A stretch of DNA of 64,000 nt from Pseudomonas psychrophila HA-4 (GTDB lineage Bacteria; Pseudomonadota; Gammaproteobacteria; Pseudomonadales; Pseudomonadaceae). The translations under genes and the position numbers were made by a program. Below are positions 44,894 to 54,972 of this stretch, piece after piece (position 1 is the stretch's first letter; each line of letters opens with the position of its first letter). The stretch is from the NCBI RefSeq assembly GCF_000282975.1, contig NZ_ALJC01000100.1:1-64000 (forward strand), written 5' to 3'. The notes under the pieces are model-generated. The model searched no databases. It saw only the letters and a program-made list of their open reading frames with translations, and had not been told where the DNA came from.

Positions 44894-46048
44894 ATGAACC
44901 ATGAATTCAGGAGTGTGCCGCGCATCATCTGCGAGGCCGGGGCACTGCAACAAGTCGGCAATGTCTTTCGAGGCTTGGGCGCGCAACGGGTGATCGTGGT
45001 GTGCGACCCGGGCATCGTCAGCCTCGGGTTTGCCGGTCGTGCTCAAGCGGTGCTTGAAGCGTGCGGCTGTGAAGTGGCGGTGTTTGACCAAGTAACCCCC
45101 GACCCGTCATCAACCGTGGTTGAGCAAGCCGCGCATCAAGCGCGGGCATTTAAAGCCGATGGCGTATTGGGACTGGGCGGTGGCAGCTCGCTGGACGCCG
45201 CCAAGCTGGTGGCGCTGTTGATCAATAGCGACCAACCGCTGCACGACGTGTACGGCACCGACAAAGCCCTTGGCCAACGCGCGCCGCTGGTGCTGATGCC
45301 GACCACGTCGGGCACTGGCTCGGAAGTCACGTGGGTGTCGGTGATCACCGACCCACAGCATAAAAAACAGGCGGTGTACTCGCCCCAGCTGCTGCCGGAT
45401 GTGGCTGTACTCGACCCGCAGCTGACCCTTGGCTTGCCGCCTAAAGTCACCGCTGCCACGGGGTTGGATGCCATGGTTCACGCCATTGAGGCGTACACCA
45501 GCCGCACGCGTAAAAACCCAATTTCAGATGGTCTGGCGACAGCCGCACTGACGTTGCTTGGTACTAATTTGCGCAAGGTTTTAGCCAATGGTCAGGACCT
45601 CGAAGCCCGTACCGCCATGCTGCAAGGTTCGTTGATGGCGGGCATGGCATTCGTCAACGCCTCTGTGGCGGCGATTCATGCGCTGGCTTATCCGCTGGGC
45701 GCGCGTTTTCACATTCCCCATGGGCACGCCAACGCCTTGGTCATGGCCCCGGTGATCCGTTTTAATCTGCTGAACGCGCAGCACCAATACGCCGAACTGG
45801 CGGTGCATTTGTTACCGGGTGAGCAGTTTGATGACGAGGCCAGCGCTGCCGAAGCCTTCGTCCAGGCGATAGAAAGCCTGGTTCGCGACAGCGGTCTGGA
45901 ACTCAAATTGTCCGCCTTGAAGGTGGATGAAGCGTCACTCGCTGTGATGGCCTCAGAGGTCGTCGTGGGGATTCGGCGCTTGATCGACAGCAACCCGCGC
46001 GACATGGACGAGCTAGACGTCGAGGCAATCTATCGACGTGTTTTTTAA
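44894..46048 (+). CDS. Iron-containing alcohol dehydrogenase B
   Basis: Paralogue of the preceding enzyme, also 384 residues, with GLGGGSSLDAAKLVALL, TTSGTGSEVT, GLDAMVHAIEAYTS and AIHALAYPLGARFHIPHGHANALV. The metal ligands and cofactor loops are intact in both copies, so both should be active, perhaps on different chain lengths or in opposite directions. An AGGAG site lies ten bases before the ATG. It converges on poxB. Confidence 0.9.
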   Translation: MNHEFRSVPRIICEAGALQQVGNVFRGLGAQRVIVVCDPGIVSLGFAGRAQAVLEACGCEVAVFDQVTPDPSSTVVEQAAHQARAFKADGVLGLGGGSSLDAAKLVALLINSDQPLHDVYGTDKALGQRAPLVLMPTTSGTGSEVTWVSVITDPQHKKQAVYSPQLLPDVAVLDPQLTLGLPPKVTAATGLDAMVHAIEAYTSRTRKNPISDGLATAALTLLGTNLRKVLANGQDLEARTAMLQGSLMAGMAFVNASVAAIHALAYPLGARFHIPHGHANALVMAPVIRFNLLNAQHQYAELAVHLLPGEQFDDEASAAEAFVQAIESLVRDSGLELKLSALKVDEASLAVMASEVVVGIRRLIDSNPRDMDELDVEAIYRRVF

Positions 46049-46089
46049 GCCAGTGAGAGCAGCGGCACCCGAAGGCGCCGCAGCGTTAA

Positions 46090-47811
46090 CTAACGCAACA
46101 GATTGACCTTGGCCAAATCAATCAACTCGCGGGCTCGGCCATCCATCACCGTTTTGAGCATAAACAGACTAAAGCCCTTGGCTTGCTCAAACGTTTTGGT
46201 GGGAGGCATCACCAGTTCCTGGCGGGCGCTGACCACGTCGACCAGCACCGGGCCGTCATGGCTAAAGGCTTCACGCAAGGCTGCTTCCAGCTCGGACGGG
46301 TGCTCAACCCGAATACCCTTGACCCCCATCGCTTCGGCCATCGCGGCAAAGTTCGGGTTGTTCAGGTCACAGCCAACATCTGGGAAGCCCGCCGCCTTCA
46401 TCTCCATTTCGACAAAGCCCAAGGTACCGTTGTTAAGCACAATGACTTTGACCGGCAACCCCACCTGATTCAGGGTTAAAAAGTCGCCCATCATCATGGT
46501 GAACCCGCCGTCGCCAGACATCGAAATCACCTGGCGATACGGGAACGTTGCTTGCGCGCCGATGGCTTGGAGCATGGCGTTAGCCATTGAGCCGTGGTTA
46601 AACGATCCGATCAGGCGGCGCTGGCCATTCATTTTCAGGTAGCGCGCGGCCCACGCAGTGGGCGTACCGACGTCACAGGTGAAAATGGCGTCTTCATCGG
46701 CCAGTTCACTGACCAGCCGGTTCAGGTACTGCGGGTGAATGATTGAACTGTCAGGCCCACTTTCTGCCAGCGCGTCGAGGTCTTCGCGGGCTTTTTTGTA
46801 ATCCTTGAGGGCGCTATCCAGGTGGTCGCGTTCGGGGTTTTGCGCGAGCTTGGGCAGTACCGCCTGCAACGTCAGCTTCACATCACCGATCAGGCCCAAC
46901 TCCAAGCCACAACGATTGCCCAACGCTTCAGAGCGCAGGTCGATTTGTGCGATGTGGTTGTGCTCCGGGTAGAACTGGCGATACGGGAAATTAGTGCCGA
47001 GCATTAGCAACGTGTCGCAGTTCTTCATCGCCAGATAACCCGATGCAAAGCCGATCAGCCCGGTCATGCCGACGTCATATGGGTTGTCGTACTCAACATG
47101 CTCCTTGCCACGCAGTGCATGCACGATCGGCGCATTCAGGCGCTCGGCCAGGGCCAAAATTTCGGTGTGGGCATCTGCGCAGCCAGCCCCGCAGAGCAGG
47201 GTGACTTTTTTACCGGCGTTAAGAAAGAACGCCAACTGATCAACATCGCTGTCGCTCGGGCGAATCAGCGGCTGAGTCGGGGTGAGCCAGTTCGGCACCT
47301 TGGCCTCGGTGGCTTGCAGCGCCACATCACCGGGGATCACCACCACCGCCACACCGCGCTTGGCGATGGCGACACGCATGGCGCGTTCGAGAATCTGCGG
47401 CAATTGCTCGGGCTGCGACACCAACTCCACGTAATGGCTGCACTCCTTGAACAGACTTTCGGGGTGCGTGGCCTGAAAGTAATCAATGCCGATTTCGCTC
47501 CCTGGGATATGCGCTGCCAAGGCCAGCACCGGCACACCGCTGCGATGGGCGTCGAATAGGCCGTTGATCAAATGCAGGTTGCCGGGGCCGCAACTGCCGG
47601 CGCAGACGGCCAGTTCGCCGGTTAAATGAGCTTCAGCCCCCGCAGCAAACGCGGCAGCCTCCTCATTGCGCATATGAATCCACTTAATCTGCTCCTGGCG
47701 CCGCAACGAATCCGTGAAACCGTTCAAAGAGTCGCCGACCACGCCATACACACGCTGTACGCCTGCTTGCTGCAAAGTCTCAGTGATGAAATCAGCCACA
47801 GTTCTGGACAT
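46090..47811 (-). CDS. poxB: Ubiquinone-dependent pyruvate dehydrogenase (pyruvate oxidase)
   Basis: Thiamine-diphosphate flavoenzyme of 573 residues that decarboxylates pyruvate to acetate and CO2 and reduces ubiquinone at the membrane. Close to E. coli PoxB throughout: [13 protein letters not shown], the catalytic Glu in [53 protein letters not shown], and the TPP motif [15 protein letters not shown]. The C-terminal membrane-binding end [26 protein letters not shown] is kept. The start giving MSRTVADF has a GAGGCG site; a longer form has no support. It faces the alcohol dehydrogenases and could act on the C2-C3 products of that pathway. Confidence 0.93.
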   Translation of the reverse strand: MSRTVADFITETLQQAGVQRVYGVVGDSLNGFTDSLRRQEQIKWIHMRNEEAAAFAAGAEAHLTGELAVCAGSCGPGNLHLINGLFDAHRSGVPVLALAAHIPGSEIGIDYFQATHPESLFKECSHYVELVSQPEQLPQILERAMRVAIAKRGVAVVVIPGDVALQATEAKVPNWLTPTQPLIRPSDSDVDQLAFFLNAGKKVTLLCGAGCADAHTEILALAERLNAPIVHALRGKEHVEYDNPYDVGMTGLIGFASGYLAMKNCDTLLMLGTNFPYRQFYPEHNHIAQIDLRSEALGNRCGLELGLIGDVKLTLQAVLPKLAQNPERDHLDSALKDYKKAREDLDALAESGPDSSIIHPQYLNRLVSELADEDAIFTCDVGTPTAWAARYLKMNGQRRLIGSFNHGSMANAMLQAIGAQATFPYRQVISMSGDGGFTMMMGDFLTLNQVGLPVKVIVLNNGTLGFVEMEMKAAGFPDVGCDLNNPNFAAMAEAMGVKGIRVEHPSELEAALREAFSHDGPVLVDVVSARQELVMPPTKTFEQAKGFSLFMLKTVMDGRARELIDLAKVNLLR

Positions 47812-47989
47812 GAAAAGCGCCTCGAAAAGTAAGAAAAGAGATGGCCTGGACTCAATGCGTTGCCTGATGCAACCCGATGCCCAAGCAGAATAGACACTGC
47901 ATCTGACCTTGCCGTTTTTTAAAACGTTCGATGAAAATGTCTTCATCTGCGATTGGCAGTTGATCTGGCAGTTGATCTGGTTTTTGATC

Positions 47990-48230
47990 TTGACCTACCC
48001 GCCCCATCGGGAGGCCGAGTGGAGGTTCTGCGCAGTGGGTCGACCGGCATGGATGCCGGGAGAGCCGCGCTGGGCCAAGGATGGCCCGTCGCGGCGTGCC
48101 CACGGAGCTAACCTGCGCGAGGGAACCTGAGCGAAGCGAAGGCCGTACGCAGGGGCAAGGACCTTTTGGGTACTTTTGGGGCTGTTTGCCAAAAGTGCCT
48201 CGCCGTAAGGGCGAAACCCGTAAAACGCCG
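47990..48230. repeat. Large dispersed Pseudomonas repeat
   Basis: About 240 bases, from near CTACCCGCCCCATCGGGAGG to the GTAAGGGCGAAACCC end. They resemble a repeat I recall from many fluorescens and putida genomes: GGAGGTTCTGCGCAGTGGG, GGATGGCCCGTCGCGGCG, TTTTGGGTACTTTTGGGG and CTCGCCGTAAGGG in the same order. It generates spurious reading frames on both strands and lacks a gene. Recognition is from memory; copy number needs a genome search. Confidence 0.6.
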
Positions 48231-48258
48231 TTAAGCATCATATGGATATGTACACACA

Positions 48259-48309
48259 CACGCAAAGCGCTGCCGCTGCGCGACAGATCGCAGCCTTCGG
48301 CAGCGGCTA
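48259..48309. repeat. REP-like palindrome (GCTGCCG family)
   Basis: GCTGCCGCTGCGCGA and TCGCAGCCTTCGGCAGCGGCTACA form an imperfect inverted repeat related to the arms of the element at 40234. It lies in the 920-base gap between poxB and the glutamine-synthetase-like gene. Confidence 0.6.
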
Positions 48310-48738
48310 CAGGGCTGTTTGCCTGTACACAGAGCGCTGGCGGTGGATTGCGGGGCGGTCGCCCGCAATGTTTAGCCAATCCATAACTAAAAGTCTGAAA
48401 CCGCGTGTTGCATCTGAGCGTTCAGTCATGTGAGGCTACTGACTCAGTGTTGACCAAGGTCGAAGGTATGGGTTGTTTACGCGGTGAGCTTGAACGACGC
48501 GACATGTCGCAAACTCCCGTATTGCGTGGCGTACGTTCACGTCATTTTGCCCCGTCACCCTCCAGCCGTTGCGCACTGCCTTCCAAATTGGCCTTTTGGG
48601 CCTTGTTTCACTGTCGTCATGCCCGCCCGCCGGACCCTCCGATTGCCCGTTAAGTCTTGAATGCCTGCGCCCTTTAGGGGTTGCAGCTACATTGGCGCGT
48701 CTGTGCGCCTGCCTGATACGAAATGACGAGTAATCCCC
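48310..48738. other. Gap before the glutamine-synthetase-like gene
   Basis: About 430 bases with no supported gene. It should contain the promoter of the ligase gene. A TGGCGCGTCTGTGCG string resembles sigma54 sites, but its spacing is one base short. Confidence 0.4.
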
Positions 48739-50118
48739 ATGAGTGCCACCACCGCGTTTGCCCCACAGCAAGAAGCCCTAGACTTTCTGGAACTGAATCC
48801 GGATATCGAGATGTTTGAGCTGTTCATCATCGATAACAACGGCGTCCCACGGGGCAAGTTGCTGCACCGCGATGAGTTGATAGCGGTGTATGAAAGTGGG
48901 CGACCGCTGCCCAGCACGATTCTGGGCCTGAGCATCAATGGTGATGACATCGAAAACACCGGGCTGGTCTGGGACGTGGGCGATATCGACTGCCGGGCCT
49001 ATCCCATCAGTGGCAGTTTGCAGCGCATGCCATGGCGCTTGATCCCGACGGCAGCGGTTCAAGTCAGCATGCACCCGCAGCAAGGCATGCCCGCCACCGT
49101 AGCCGATCCTCGGCACTTGTTGGCCAAGGTCATTGATGGCCTCAAGGCCGATGGCTACTACCCGGTGATGGCCGCCGAATTGGAGTTTTACCTGCTCGAC
49201 CAGCAGCGCGACAGCAACGGTCGCCCTCAACCGGCACGCGATGCCGACGGCCAGCGGCCCCGTTCAACGCAAGTCTATGGGCTGCGCGAACTTGAGCAAA
49301 TCGAGCCGTTTTTGGCTGACTTGTACAGCGCCTGCAAACTGCAAGGCATTCCTGCGCGCACCGCGATCTCCGAGTACGCGCCGGGCCAGGTTGAAATTAC
49401 CCTTGAGCATCGCAGTGATGCCCTACAAGCCATGGACGAAGCGGTGCGTTACAAGCGCTTGGTAAAAGGCGTGGCGCACAAACACGGCATGACAGCCTGC
49501 TTCATGGCCAAACCCTTCGATGACTTGGCGGGCACCGGGATGCACATGCACGTGAGCCTGGCCGACGAACAGGGCAATAACCTGTTCGCCAGCGAAGCGC
49601 CCGAAGGCACGCCGCTGCTTAAACAGGCAGTGGGTGGGATGCTCAGCACCTTGCTGGATTCATTGCTGATGTTTTGCCCGAACGCCAACTCATATCGTCG
49701 CTTTCAGAGCAACAGCTACGCACCGCTGGCCGCGACCTGGGGCGTCGACAACCGCACCGTCAGCTTGCGTGTGCCAGGTGGCCCGGCCTATTCGCGGCAC
49801 ATCGAACACCGCATCTGTGGGGCAGATGCGAACCCCTACCTGGCGGCTGCTGCGATTTTGGCGGGCATCCATCGTGGCATTCGTGAGCAACGCGACCCCG
49901 GCGCGCCTATTGAAGGTAATGGTTACGCTCAGGCTACTGAGATGCTGCCAACAGACTGGTTGACCACCTTGCGCGCCCTGCAAGGCTCTGAATGGGCCAA
50001 CGAAGCCTTCGGCCCTGAATTCCTAAAGGTCTACCTGGCTGTGAAAGATGGCGAATACCGCCAATTTATGGGCGAAGTTGGCGAACAAGACTGGCGCTGG
50101 TATTTGCATCAAGCGTGA
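48739..50118 (+). CDS. Glutamine-synthetase-like gamma-glutamyl-amine ligase (PuuA type)
   Basis: Protein of 459 residues of the glutamine synthetase superfamily, closest in outline to PuuA/gamma-glutamylpolyamine synthetases: FELFIIDNNGVPRGKLLHRDEL at the N terminus, AAELEFYLLD, GQVEITLEHRSDALQAMDEA, TACFMAKPFDDLAGTGMHMHVSL and FCPNANSYRRFQ. It would join glutamate to an amine (putrescine, ethanolamine or similar) using ATP, the first step in breaking amines down for nitrogen. It lacks the adenylylation Tyr loop of true GlnA. It is monocistronic here, far from other puu genes. Confidence 0.85.
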   Translation: MSATTAFAPQQEALDFLELNPDIEMFELFIIDNNGVPRGKLLHRDELIAVYESGRPLPSTILGLSINGDDIENTGLVWDVGDIDCRAYPISGSLQRMPWRLIPTAAVQVSMHPQQGMPATVADPRHLLAKVIDGLKADGYYPVMAAELEFYLLDQQRDSNGRPQPARDADGQRPRSTQVYGLRELEQIEPFLADLYSACKLQGIPARTAISEYAPGQVEITLEHRSDALQAMDEAVRYKRLVKGVAHKHGMTACFMAKPFDDLAGTGMHMHVSLADEQGNNLFASEAPEGTPLLKQAVGGMLSTLLDSLLMFCPNANSYRRFQSNSYAPLAATWGVDNRTVSLRVPGGPAYSRHIEHRICGADANPYLAAAAILAGIHRGIREQRDPGAPIEGNGYAQATEMLPTDWLTTLRALQGSEWANEAFGPEFLKVYLAVKDGEYRQFMGEVGEQDWRWYLHQA

Positions 50119-50292
50119 TAGTTACCTGTGGGAACTAACGAAGGCTGCGATCTTTTGACTGTCCGAACGGCGCTACACAGCGTAAGGCCGTAGCCCCAAT
50201 CTCATTGGTTTTCATACTTTTCTGACAATTTTTTCACTGCAAGCCCGTTACTCTTTGTGTCGAATATCATTAAACACAAGAGTCAGCGGGCT

Positions 50293-50937
50293 ATGTCGTT
50301 GCAGTCACCTTCCACCATTGAGCTAGAGTTTGCCGAACGCTACGACCGCGAACACGCACAGTTCTGTCGCGAAGCTCGGCCGCAAGGGCTCGCGCAGCGC
50401 TTGGCTATGTGGCGGGAACAACGACTCGTGCGCCGAGCGCTGAAAGTCGCCGGTGAGCCGGGTTTGGTGTTGGATGTTGCCTGCGGTGCCGGACGTTTTT
50501 GGCCACTGCTGGCTGAGCACGCCAATCGGGTCATTCTGGCCGCTGACTCCTCGCAAGGCATGCTCGACCATGCCCAGACGCATCATTCGGCCAGTCTGCT
50601 GAAGCGAATTACGCTGTTTAAAAGCTCGGTATTTTCCATAGAAATGTCCGAGAACGCTGTGGACAGCATTTTTTGCATGCAGCTGTTTCACCATGTCTAC
50701 GACAGTGAACATCGCCTGACGCTTCTGCGTGAGTTTTACCGGGTGAGCCGCGACAGTTTGATCGTCTCGGTGTGCGTGGGGCGCCCCTCATTACAGCGCG
50801 GCAGCCCGCGGGCCGTGATCAGCAAGCATGAAGTAGAAGAGCAGTTTGCACAGGCCGGTTTCAGCATTCTCAAGCACTACGACGTGCTGCCCGGCGGTGC
50901 GCAGGGCAGCATTTATGTGTTGCGCAAAGGCGCCTAG
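50293..50937 (+). CDS. Class I SAM-dependent methyltransferase
   Basis: Protein of 214 residues with the SAM-binding motif VLDVACGAGRFWPLLAEHA, acidic loop AADSSQGML and motif IFCMQLFHHV. The fold is the Methyltransf_11/25 type; the substrate cannot be told. The ATG giving MSLQSPST is taken; a GTG 36 bases upstream has no ribosome site. Its stop overlaps the stop of ampC by four bases in a convergent arrangement. Confidence 0.82.
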   Translation: MSLQSPSTIELEFAERYDREHAQFCREARPQGLAQRLAMWREQRLVRRALKVAGEPGLVLDVACGAGRFWPLLAEHANRVILAADSSQGMLDHAQTHHSASLLKRITLFKSSVFSIEMSENAVDSIFCMQLFHHVYDSEHRLTLLREFYRVSRDSLIVSVCVGRPSLQRGSPRAVISKHEVEEQFAQAGFSILKHYDVLPGGAQGSIYVLRKGA

Positions 50938-52094
50938 TTCAAGGTTTTGAATACCGTGTAAGCCAGTTCTACGCGAGCGCTGTTGGGGTAGTTTTTGTTG
51001 GCCAGTATCACTACCGCCTGCTTTTTTTCAGGCACTAACGCGATATAGCTGCCAAAGCCCGAGGTTGACCCGGTCTTGTTGAGCCACACCGCTTGCTGGG
51101 GCGGCAACACTGGGTTCAAGGCAATTGCCTTGTTGCTCTCGTAGGCCATTTGGTCAGCGTTACCCTCCAACAGATGCTTAAGGGTGGCGGGGTAAGGGTA
51201 TTGCTCCCAGATCAGGTCTTGAGTCATTGGCCCAATCTGGAAGTAGCCGGTGTGCGTGTTGGTAATGGCCCGTTGCAGGTCTGCCTCAACCTTGCCGAGC
51301 CCCATGTTCAGTTGCGCAAATTCGATCAGGTCGCGGGCGCTGCTTTTTACGCCATAGGCTTCGTCGGCCAAGACGCCGGGATTGAGCCGCACCGCCACAT
51401 CCTGTTTGTTATAGCCTTGGGCATACAACGGCCATTTATTTTCCGGTACGTGCAGGTAGCTGTTATCCAGGCCCAGTGCGGTGAACAAGGTTGTTTGCAG
51501 AGCCTGCGAAAACGTCTGCCTCATGCTTTTGGCCGCAATCACGCCCAGCATGCCGATGCTGGGGTTAGCATAGCTTCGTTGAGTGCCCGCCGGATAGGTC
51601 GGCTGCCAGGCGGTGAGGTAGTCCTGTAATTGACGATCGTTCTGCACGTTGTCAGGCACTTGCAGCGGCAAGCCCCCTGCCGTGTGTGTGGCCAGATGCA
51701 GGAGGGCAACCTGGCCAAATGCGCGGCCTGCGTATTGCGGCAGGTAGTCACTGACGGGGTCTGTGAATGACAGCAGTCCTTTGACCTGGGCATACGAGGC
51801 TAGCGTGGCCGTAAACAACTTACTGATAGAACCCATTTCAAACAGCGTGTCGGGCGTGACAGGGGTTTGTGTGGTTTTTGACGCGACGCCGAAACTATAG
51901 AAGTGCTGCTGACCGTTGTTGCTGATGGCAATCACCAGCCCAGGAATCGCGTACTGCTGCATCACAGCGTTGGCGGCTTGTTGCACGCGGGCTTCTTGGT
52001 CGGAAGGTAGGTTCTGCGCGTGGGCCGCTTGGATGAACGCGCACAGGCTCAGCACAGAGGCCGCAACAGCGGACAGTTTTCGGGTGATGCACAT
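50934..52094 (-). CDS. ampC: Class C beta-lactamase AmpC
   Basis: Periplasmic serine beta-lactamase of 386 residues with a signal peptide (about 1-26, ending AAHA). It carries all three class C motifs: SISK with catalytic Ser89 (precursor numbering), YAN in RSYANPSIG, and KTGS in LNKTGSTSGFG. Length and sequence fit the chromosomal cephalosporinases of the fluorescens group. No ampR gene lies upstream in the divergent position usual in enterobacteria, so induction, if any, depends on a distant regulator. The ATG giving MCITRKLS is chosen for the signal peptide form. Confidence 0.93.
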   Translation of the reverse strand: MCITRKLSAVAASVLSLCAFIQAAHAQNLPSDQEARVQQAANAVMQQYAIPGLVIAISNNGQQHFYSFGVASKTTQTPVTPDTLFEMGSISKLFTATLASYAQVKGLLSFTDPVSDYLPQYAGRAFGQVALLHLATHTAGGLPLQVPDNVQNDRQLQDYLTAWQPTYPAGTQRSYANPSIGMLGVIAAKSMRQTFSQALQTTLFTALGLDNSYLHVPENKWPLYAQGYNKQDVAVRLNPGVLADEAYGVKSSARDLIEFAQLNMGLGKVEADLQRAITNTHTGYFQIGPMTQDLIWEQYPYPATLKHLLEGNADQMAYESNKAIALNPVLPPQQAVWLNKTGSTSGFGSYIALVPEKKQAVVILANKNYPNSARVELAYTVFKTLN

Positions 52095-52372
52095 TCGGGG
52101 CACTCTCAATTTTTTTAAAGGGTAAAACACCTGATTACCTTGTCACGTCATATTTCGTAACGATGGCCGTGTGGTCAATACAACGACCGCTATTAAAAGG
52201 TACGGCCTGCACCGGGCCATGTCAGCGGGTCAATTACCGACAGAAATAGCTTAAGTGGTGAAGGTCATTACTTGTAATTGCGTAGGCTTTTTCGTCGCCA
52301 AGATTGCGAGTCAATGTCCGGAAACACCTGGCGCCGATATATACTGCGCGCCATTCTTCAAGGGAGAGCCGT

Positions 52373-53506
52373 GTGGCCATCGATATTCACTGGATTTGCG
52401 ACAACGATAGCCTCGGCCAGCATTGTGCCGAATGGCAGCACTTGCCATTCGTCGCCCTCGACACCGAATTTATGCGGGTCGATACCTTCTACCCGATTGC
52501 CGGCCTGATTCAGATTGGCGACGGCGAGCGAGCCTACCTGATTGACCCCTTGACCATTGACAATTGGCAGCCTCTGGCCGCCCTGCTGGAAAACCCGGCA
52601 GTGGTCAAAGTGCTGCACGCGTGCAGTGAAGACTTAGAAGTCCTGTTGCGCCTGACTGGCAGTCTGCCGGCACCTTTGTTCGACACACAACTGGCAGCGG
52701 CCTACCTGAACCTGGGTTTCTCCATGGGGTATTCGCGTCTGGTCAAAGAGGTGCTCGACCTCGACCTGCCCAAAGGTGAAACCCGCTCTGACTGGTTGCA
52801 ACGTCCGTTGTCTGACACGCAGGTCAGTTACGCCGCCGAAGATGCCCAGCATCTGGCGGAAGTCTATGTGCAATTGCGTCCGCGCCTGTCGGATGAAAAG
52901 TACCACTGGGTGCTGGATGATGGCGCCGAGTTGGTAGCCAACCTGCGCCGTGAAGTTGACCCGTACGAGGTATACCGCGAGGCCAAATTGGCCTGGAAGC
53001 TATCTCGTGCCCAACTCGCGGTATTGCGTGAAATCTGCGCCTGGCGCGAGCAGCAAGCCCGTGCTCGCGACCTGCCGCGCAATCGTGTCGTTCGTGAACA
53101 CGCGCTGTGGCCATTGGCCAAAACTCAGCCCGATAACCTAGTAGCGCTGGCGCGTATTGAAGACATGCACCCGCGTACCGTACGTCAGGATGGCGAGTTT
53201 CTTCTCGATTTGATCAAACGTGCTGGCAGTCTGCCGCCGGAGCAATGGCCGCCTGCCGTGCCTGAGCCGTTGCCGGTTGAAGCCGCCTTGTTGATCAAAC
53301 GCCTGCGCGCCGTAGGCCAGGCCGAAGCCGAGCGCCTGAACATTGCGCCGGAACTGATGCTGCGTAAGAAAACCCTAGAAGCCCTGCTCAAAAGTGGCTT
53401 CCCTGAGGGCCCTTATCAATTGCCCGATTCACTGCGCGGCTGGCGCCGTGAATTGATGGGCCAGGCGTTGCTCGATTGCCTGGCCAATGTTGGAGAACAG
53501 TCTTGA
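52373..53506 (+). CDS. rnd: Ribonuclease D
   Basis: 3'-5' exoribonuclease of 377 residues that trims tRNA and other small RNA ends. The DEDD exonuclease domain begins with [10 protein letters not shown] (Asp30, Glu32), followed by [12 protein letters not shown] and the third motif near [11 protein letters not shown]; an HRDC domain follows (about 210-290). The start is GTG giving MAIDIHW, preceded by AGGGAGA; the longer upstream frame has no family match. The stop overlaps the ycgL start. Confidence 0.93.
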   Translation: MAIDIHWICDNDSLGQHCAEWQHLPFVALDTEFMRVDTFYPIAGLIQIGDGERAYLIDPLTIDNWQPLAALLENPAVVKVLHACSEDLEVLLRLTGSLPAPLFDTQLAAAYLNLGFSMGYSRLVKEVLDLDLPKGETRSDWLQRPLSDTQVSYAAEDAQHLAEVYVQLRPRLSDEKYHWVLDDGAELVANLRREVDPYEVYREAKLAWKLSRAQLAVLREICAWREQQARARDLPRNRVVREHALWPLAKTQPDNLVALARIEDMHPRTVRQDGEFLLDLIKRAGSLPPEQWPPAVPEPLPVEAALLIKRLRAVGQAEAERLNIAPELMLRKKTLEALLKSGFPEGPYQLPDSLRGWRRELMGQALLDCLANVGEQS

Positions 53507-53796
53507 AACGTATTTGCTCGATCTATCGCAGCACCAAACGCAACGAAATGTACCTCTACGTGCTCAAGGCCGATGCGTTGGAGCGTGTGCCAGAGACTCT
53601 GATGCTGGCATTTGGTAAACCCATCCACGCGTTTGATTTGGTCCTGACCCCAGAGCGCAAGCTCAATCGGGAAGACATCGTCAAGGTCCTGGAAAACCTT
53701 GAAACCCAGGGTTACCACCTGCAAATGCCGCCCGCTGAAGACGAATACATCGAGCACTTGCCCGAAGAGCTGTTGCGTCGCAACGACCCGATGTAA
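53503..53796 (+). CDS. ycgL: YcgL domain-containing protein
   Basis: Small cytosolic protein of 97 residues of the YcgL family (PF05166): [21 protein letters not shown] at the start, [18 protein letters not shown] and the end [16 protein letters not shown]. The start is a rare TTG that overlaps the RNase D stop (TTGA), with GGAGAACAG just upstream; other ATG choices would cut the conserved N terminus. Function unknown, but the link to rnd is conserved in Pseudomonas. Confidence 0.88.
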   Translation: MKRICSIYRSTKRNEMYLYVLKADALERVPETLMLAFGKPIHAFDLVLTPERKLNREDIVKVLENLETQGYHLQMPPAEDEYIEHLPEELLRRNDPM

Positions 53797-53921
53797 ATGC
53801 AGCGCCAGGTGCCCGGTTCCGGGCGCCTGTCTCCACAGACTCAATTTGATTGACGGTGGCCGAACGCAGCGGGGCAAACCTGAGCGATGGGCACTGGCAG
53901 TGGTTTTAGAAGGTTAGAAGC

Positions 53922-54854
53922 ATGCGCGTCCTGATTGCCGAGCACGATTACTCTCTATACGCCCAACTCTTGCAACAAGCAGCGCCGGAACTGGAAATAC
54001 ACACCAGCGGCGACTCCGCGAAATTGACCGAATTGGCCGCTGACTGTCCGGTGTGGCTGGGCCAGCCGGACCTGATGGCCACCCTGTTGCGCCAAGGGCA
54101 TAAGCCGCAATGGCTGCAATCGACCTGGGCGGGTATCACGCCGCTCTTGGCCGAAGGGCTGGGGCGTGACTACCGCTTGAGCCGTGCAGTCGGTATTTTT
54201 GGCCAAGTCATGGCTGAGTACGTGCTGACCTACATGCTCGGTCATGAACGTGAAGTCATGGCGCGCTTGGTCAGCCAGGTCGAGCGCAAATGGGACAACC
54301 GCACGGGCCAGAGCCTGGTGGGGCGCAAAGTCTTGATCGTCGGGGCAGGGGACATCGGCCAGACCGTGGCGCAGTTTCTGCAACCGTTCGGGGTCGAGTT
54401 GTACGCCATTGCCAGTGCTGCGCGCGAGCAAGCACCGTTCAAAGAAGTCGCGGTGTTGAGCGATCTACCGCGTTTGGTTGCGCAGATGGACTACGTGATC
54501 AACTTGCTGCCCAACACCCTTGAAACCCACGACCTGTACGATGCCGAACTGTTTGCACAGTTCAACCCCAATGGTGTTTTCATTAATGCCGGGCGTGGTG
54601 TAGCGGTAGTCGATGCAGACTTGGTTGAAGCCTTGCGTCAGGGGCATTTGGCGGGTGCAATCATTGATGTTTGCCGCCAAGAGCCGTTACCGGCCAAGCA
54701 CCCGTTCTGGACGGCTTGGGGCTTGTTGTTGACCGGCCACAGCTCGGCACCGACCTCGCCGCCCATGATGGTGCAACTGTTTATCGACAACCTGCGGGCG
54801 TACCATGCGGGCGAACCGCTGCGGGGCGAAGTGGACTTCGAACGCGGCTATTAA
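53922..54854 (+). CDS. D-2-hydroxyacid dehydrogenase (NAD-dependent)
   Basis: Enzyme of 310 residues of the D-isomer-specific 2-hydroxyacid dehydrogenase family. The Rossmann motif is GRKVLIVGAGDIGQTVAQFL; catalytic Arg is in NAGRGVAVVD, Glu in DVCRQEPLP and His in LLTGHSSAP. It likely reduces glyoxylate or hydroxypyruvate (GhrA-like); exact substrate unknown. The ATG has a GAAGG-type site. It stands between ycgL and a palindrome. Confidence 0.86.
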   Translation: MRVLIAEHDYSLYAQLLQQAAPELEIHTSGDSAKLTELAADCPVWLGQPDLMATLLRQGHKPQWLQSTWAGITPLLAEGLGRDYRLSRAVGIFGQVMAEYVLTYMLGHEREVMARLVSQVERKWDNRTGQSLVGRKVLIVGAGDIGQTVAQFLQPFGVELYAIASAAREQAPFKEVAVLSDLPRLVAQMDYVINLLPNTLETHDLYDAELFAQFNPNGVFINAGRGVAVVDADLVEALRQGHLAGAIIDVCRQEPLPAKHPFWTAWGLLLTGHSSAPTSPPMMVQLFIDNLRAYHAGEPLRGEVDFERGY

Positions 54855-54915
54855 CAGCCGTTTGATCGATCCCGCCATGCTGAGAACTGTGGGACGAGCC
54901 GGCCGACGCTCGATT

Positions 54916-54950
54916 GCTCGCGATCTTTTAAATATCAAAAGATCGCGAGC
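54916..54950. repeat. Dispersed palindrome, CGCGATCTTTT family (copy 3)
   Basis: GCTCGCGATCTTTT and AAAAGATCGCGAGC form a perfect 14-base stem with a seven-base loop, bordered by GACGAGCCGGCC and CTCGCTCCGGGG. It lies between convergent dehydrogenase and nitroreductase genes. Confidence 0.82.
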
Positions 54951-54972
54951 ACGCTCGCTCCGGGGATTTCCG

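Noticed and set aside
48081..48386. Frames on both strands around 48.0-48.4 kb
   Set aside because: They coincide with the dispersed repeat and REP-like palindrome and look like the spurious hypothetical proteins such repeats generate.
48690..48710. Sigma54-like string TGGCGCGTCTGTGCG before the PuuA-like gene
   Set aside because: The GG-GC spacing is one base short and TTGC is missing, unlike the exact site at 37489.
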